In this document: positions 60,814 through 64,000 of the stretch, piece by piece
Layout: each line of letters begins with the position of its first letter
Position numbering within the stretch: the first letter of the stretch is position 1
Source of the DNA: Chromera velia
Taxonomy: Eukaryota; Sar; Chromeraceae
Direction: 5' to 3'
Length of the DNA stretch: 64,000 bases
Assembly: GCA_018398765.1 (NCBI GenBank)
Contig: JAHBMJ010003480.1
Coordinates: forward strand, 1 to 64,000
Made by a program: the position numbers and the translations under genes
The notes under the pieces: generated by a model
Databases searched by the model: none
Seen by the model: the letters and a program-made list of their open reading frames with translations, nothing else
What the model was told of the DNA's origin: nothing

Positions 60814-61571
60814 CAAGGGAGAGAGAATGCAAGGGCTCGTTCAATAGCACGTACACGAGCACACGCAGAGAGAGCAGAAAGTGGGCATGCCCTGTCAGTT
60901 TACTAAAGGAAATCCCAGCGGCTCTCATACATGCCACAGGATCTCACGCAGTGTCTACAGCAGACCAGTAGAAACTCGGGGAGGTGAAAGAGGAGAGAGG
61001 CAGGATGACAAGCAGTCAGGGAAGAACGAAGGCCAAGATTGAAAAAACTGTACGACCAGCGGTGGGCAAACAAGCAGACAGGCACTTCGAGAGAAGGTAA
61101 AATAAGCTGACGCACGCACATGAAGAATGGACTCCTCCAAAGAGTCCTTGCAGACGAGTCGATACACAGTCACGTCCCGAGTCTGTCCGAGTCGATGCAC
61201 CCGGTCCTCCGCCTGCCTGTCTGTGTGGGGGTTCCAGTCCTGCGTGCGTCAGTCACAAACAAACAGACAGAAAGAAACACAAGGGTGATGATGGTTGTGG
61301 TGGTCCTGCTCTGCTTGTGGTTGTGTTGTGTTGTTGTGTTGCGTGCACTCGGACGTCAAACAGCGGTCACCCTGGCGTGCTTTGAGTGAGTGAGGCACAC
61401 AAAAGGCGATCCCGACCAACACGCAGATGGATGTGATGTTACGACCTTTGGGAGGGATGGACAGGGCGCTTTTAAACAACAACGCATGTTTTTTTCCAAA
61501 ATATGTCCCAGAGGAAAAGAGCGCGCTCCCTACGCACGCACGCACGCACGCACGCACGCACACAGACACAG

Positions 61572-61641
<70 letters not shown>

Positions 61642-63726
61642 GAGAGACGAATCCCACGTGCCTGGTCAATCAGGACCACCGAGGTGGCAGCCACCAGATT
61701 GAGTCCCAACCCTCCAGCACGGGTAGACAGGAGGAACGCGGTGACGTCCTTGTTCTCGGAGAACTCTCGGACAAGTTCGGATCGGATGTCAACCTGCAGT
61801 CACACAAAGAAAATAAAAGAGGAAAGTAAGGGAGTGCATGGGAAGTTGGTACAAAAACGATGTGATTGTGTGGCCGTGGCCGTCGCTCGTTGTTCTCCGT
61901 CAACTCCTGTCATACTTGCGCACTCCCACCCACACCGAGGGGCAGTAAAGAATTCACGCAGACATACAAGTCAGACGGTCAGTCAGACGCTTCCTTTCTC
62001 TTTCAAGACCCAACAGGGAAATCAAGTTCGTCAACCTGTGCATGCATGGGGTTCTTTCTGATCACCAATAATTATGAAAAAGACGAAGAAGACGAACTTG
62101 AAAAAGCAAAAAGAGGGGAATTAAGGAGACAGACTCACCGCAGTAGACCCATCGAGGCGGACATACTGCAATTCCGGCATATGGAAGTGGAGGGTCGTCT
62201 CGAGCAGGTCCAGGCAGAGGGTGAACTGGGAGAAGAGGAGGATCTTCTTTCCTGCCTCTTGGTGCTCTTTGCAGAGCTGCAGCACGCGGCTGCATGCACA
62301 GAAAGAGGAAGGAGCAAAAAGAAAATACCAATTCCAAAAATTCGTGCAGAGGGCCAGACAGCAAACAAACAAATACAGACGGGCAGACGATCACTCACGG
62401 AGGAAAGAGGAAAGTAAAAGAGCGTCACAAGACGAAGCATAAAAACGGAAGAGATATCAGCCCGCTCACAAAAAAATGGCAGAACCAAGCAGACAGAACA
62501 CAAAGCACGCACACACGTACCGAAACTTTGCAGACTGGAGAAAACGTGCAGGAGGGATGCGGAGGTCCTTCAAGGCGGGAAAGTCCAGAATCAACTGCAC
62601 GCACGCACAGGCGGAGGGAGACAGAGCAGCCACACATAGGGGGTCTGTTAACATACGGAACCACCGAAACACTTTCTGCTCTTCCGTCAATCCCGGCTTT
62701 GTTGTCCCCCCTTTCTCTGAGAGAAACATCTGTTTCCAAAAACAATCAATGCATCTCTTTCTTTGCACCTTCCTCTTCTGAAAGAAAGAAATCAATTCAC
62801 TTTCTCTCTCGACCGTCCTCTCGACCTCTGCCTCGACTCAGCTCTCAAAGGGGGGGAACTCATTATGACAGCGAAGACATATCGACATTTTCCTCGATCC
62901 TATAGAAGGCCCACCACCCACCTGATGCAACTCGAAGTCCGACATGCCCCTCACGAGCTCCTCCACACGATGCCGAGGGTGGCCTGTGTAGCCGTCCACC
63001 CTGTCGTTCAGGAAAGTGACCACGCGCTGCCGAGAAAGAAGAACGGCAGTGATCGAGGGAAGTTGACAAAAAGAGACTCATCAACCATCGGTGTGGGGAA
63101 TGAATGAATGGGTGAAGAAAGAAAAACGGGTGCATGGAAGGAACCACCCGATCGAAATTCACTGTCATCCGTCTCCTCCCGCCCCGACAGTGAAAGTAAA
63201 AATGAAAAAAAGGTGCACACAATCCATTGGAGACGGTAAACGTGAGTCAACAGACAAATTCCCACCAACCACGCTGGCGCGAAGCCTCCCATCTTTTTTT
63301 CGCTCAAGCGCACGCCGGTTCTTTTAATTCGGACTGCTCACTGCTTTAAGCTTTCTCCTTCTCAATCATTCAATCTGTCAATCAATCACACAGTCAGTCT
63401 GCCAGTCAGTCGGGAGGGAAGGAGGCCTACCTGAATTTTGTCATCTCCAAACAGGTGCTGCATCAGCAGAGGGTGGTTGCAGACTCTCCTCAGTCTGGCC
63501 AGGAATGAATTAACAAAAGTCGTGTTCTTGCCTTCCTTCCCGTCCCCCTCCTTCTCCTTCTTCTCTCCGTCTGAATCTCCATCTTGATCTCCCGTTCCCG
63601 TTCCTTTCCGGGTCCTCCTCGTCTTCTCAGGCAACAAACCTTCCAGAGGCGCCGCCTCGTCTGCCACTGCGAGCCCTGCCGCCTCCAGGGACCTGCGTTG
63701 ACTGCGGAGGCCCATGCGGGGAGCGA
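59819..63726 (-). CDS. SMARCAD1/Fun30-type SNF2 chromatin remodeller, C-terminal half (continues beyond the window)
   Basis: Exons seen are 63726-63431, 63026-62922, 62594-62521, 62289-62139, 61793-61662, 61239-61120, 60749-60675 and 60247-59819. All junctions are phase-consistent, giving 459 residues plus stop; the N-terminal half lies past base 64000. [16 protein letters not shown] and MSDFELHQ are typical of the Fun30/SMARCAD1 branch. The second RecA lobe shows [37 protein letters not shown] (motif V) and [14 protein letters not shown] (motif VI, arginine fingers). [16 protein letters not shown] closes the core as in SMARCAD1. The tail is acidic, then Ala/Ser-rich, then a strongly Lys-rich nuclear-type end. 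Such ATPases slide or exchange nucleosomes in heterochromatin and DNA-end resection. The intron between 61662 and 61239 begins with GC instead of GT. Confidence 0.87.
60427..60535. repeat. (GA)n and (CG)n microsatellites in a remodeller intron
   Basis: GA repeats preceded by a short CGCGCGCGCG run. On the sense strand these give a (TC)n tract in the last intron. Confidence 0.85.
60758..60815. repeat. (CA)n(GA)n microsatellite forming a splice-acceptor tract
   Basis: Reads (TC)n(TG)n on the sense strand and runs straight into the acceptor at 60750-60752 of the remodeller gene. Confidence 0.88.
61537..61640. repeat. (CGCA)n(CA)n(GA)n microsatellite
   Basis: Compound repeat inside the GC-AG intron of the remodeller gene. 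Its near end lies about 20 bases from the GC donor. Confidence 0.88.
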
Positions 63727-64000
63727 CTGCAAAAGGAGGCAGGCAAAAGGTGCATGCATGCAAAAGGAGGCAAAATGAAGGGGATCGAGGGAAAGGGGGG
63801 GAGCGTAAATCGAAGGAAGGGAGAATGTCTACATCAGTGCAGGTTGTGTATCTCAGGAGGAGACGAGACAAAACAGACAGACAGGCCAACAACGTAAGAA
63901 GCAAAAAGGAATTCCGGGAAGGAAAAAGGGACAAGCGGAGGTCTCTTGTCCGGACAGTGTGCATGCTCTTTATTGTCTTGCTTTTTGTTACTCTCGACCT
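63727..64000. other. intron sequence at the right edge
   Basis: Sense-strand intron upstream of the first visible remodeller exon (acceptor at 63727-63729). That exon begins with the second base of a codon, so the preceding exon lies outside the window. TGCATGCA-like words occur near 63.75 kb. Nothing else seen. Confidence 0.5.

Overview
This looks like nuclear DNA from a protist. Genes are long, intron-rich and mostly on the minus strand. They are embedded in microsatellite-rich sequence of near-balanced GC, broken by AT-rich islands and decayed retroelements. My best guess is a chromerid alga such as Chromera velia or a related alveolate. This rests on gene style, a cilium gene, a Popeye-type gene and repeated TGCATGCA palindromes like an apicomplexan AP2-factor motif. 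It is inference, not proof. No organelle, bacterial or tRNA signature was seen.

Layout. 0.3-7.8 kb: a six-exon minus-strand gene for an armadillo-like repeat protein of about 1,899 residues. 8.1-8.6 kb: a MITE-like GC-rich inverted-repeat element. 9.05-9.8 kb: a short plus-strand reading frame ending in two CxxC pairs. 12.7-24 kb: a very long minus-strand gene, at least 14 exons, no family recognised. 25.4-27.9 kb: a plus-strand four-exon SLC35F-type transporter, divergent from the previous gene. 28.3-41.4 kb: a retroelement cluster, all in minus orientation. It holds a LINE-type endonuclease/reverse transcriptase remnant flanked by ~1 kb direct repeats, a decayed proline-rich protein with a Ulp1-like protease domain, a 47-bp minisatellite and an uninterrupted Ulp1-like reading frame. 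42.4 kb: a decayed secreted-protein reading frame. 45.7-50.4 kb: dynein-2 light intermediate chain (minus, eight exons). 51.3-52.1 kb: a decayed zinc-finger reading frame. 53.2-57.1 kb: a Popeye-domain protein (minus, five exons). 57.7-58.2 kb: a possible small plus-strand gene. 59.8 kb to the right edge: the C-terminal half of a SMARCAD1/Fun30-type chromatin remodeller (minus, runs off the window).

Exon joins were chosen by hand from GT/GC...AG sites and accepted when reading phase agreed across both sides of each intron. For five genes (ARM protein, transporter, dynein chain, Popeye protein, remodeller) every internal junction is phase-consistent. The 12.7-24 kb gene has one unresolved junction and an unknown first exon. 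The genes share no obvious pathway. The dynein-2 chain implies a ciliated life stage, and the Popeye protein implies cyclic-nucleotide signalling at a membrane.
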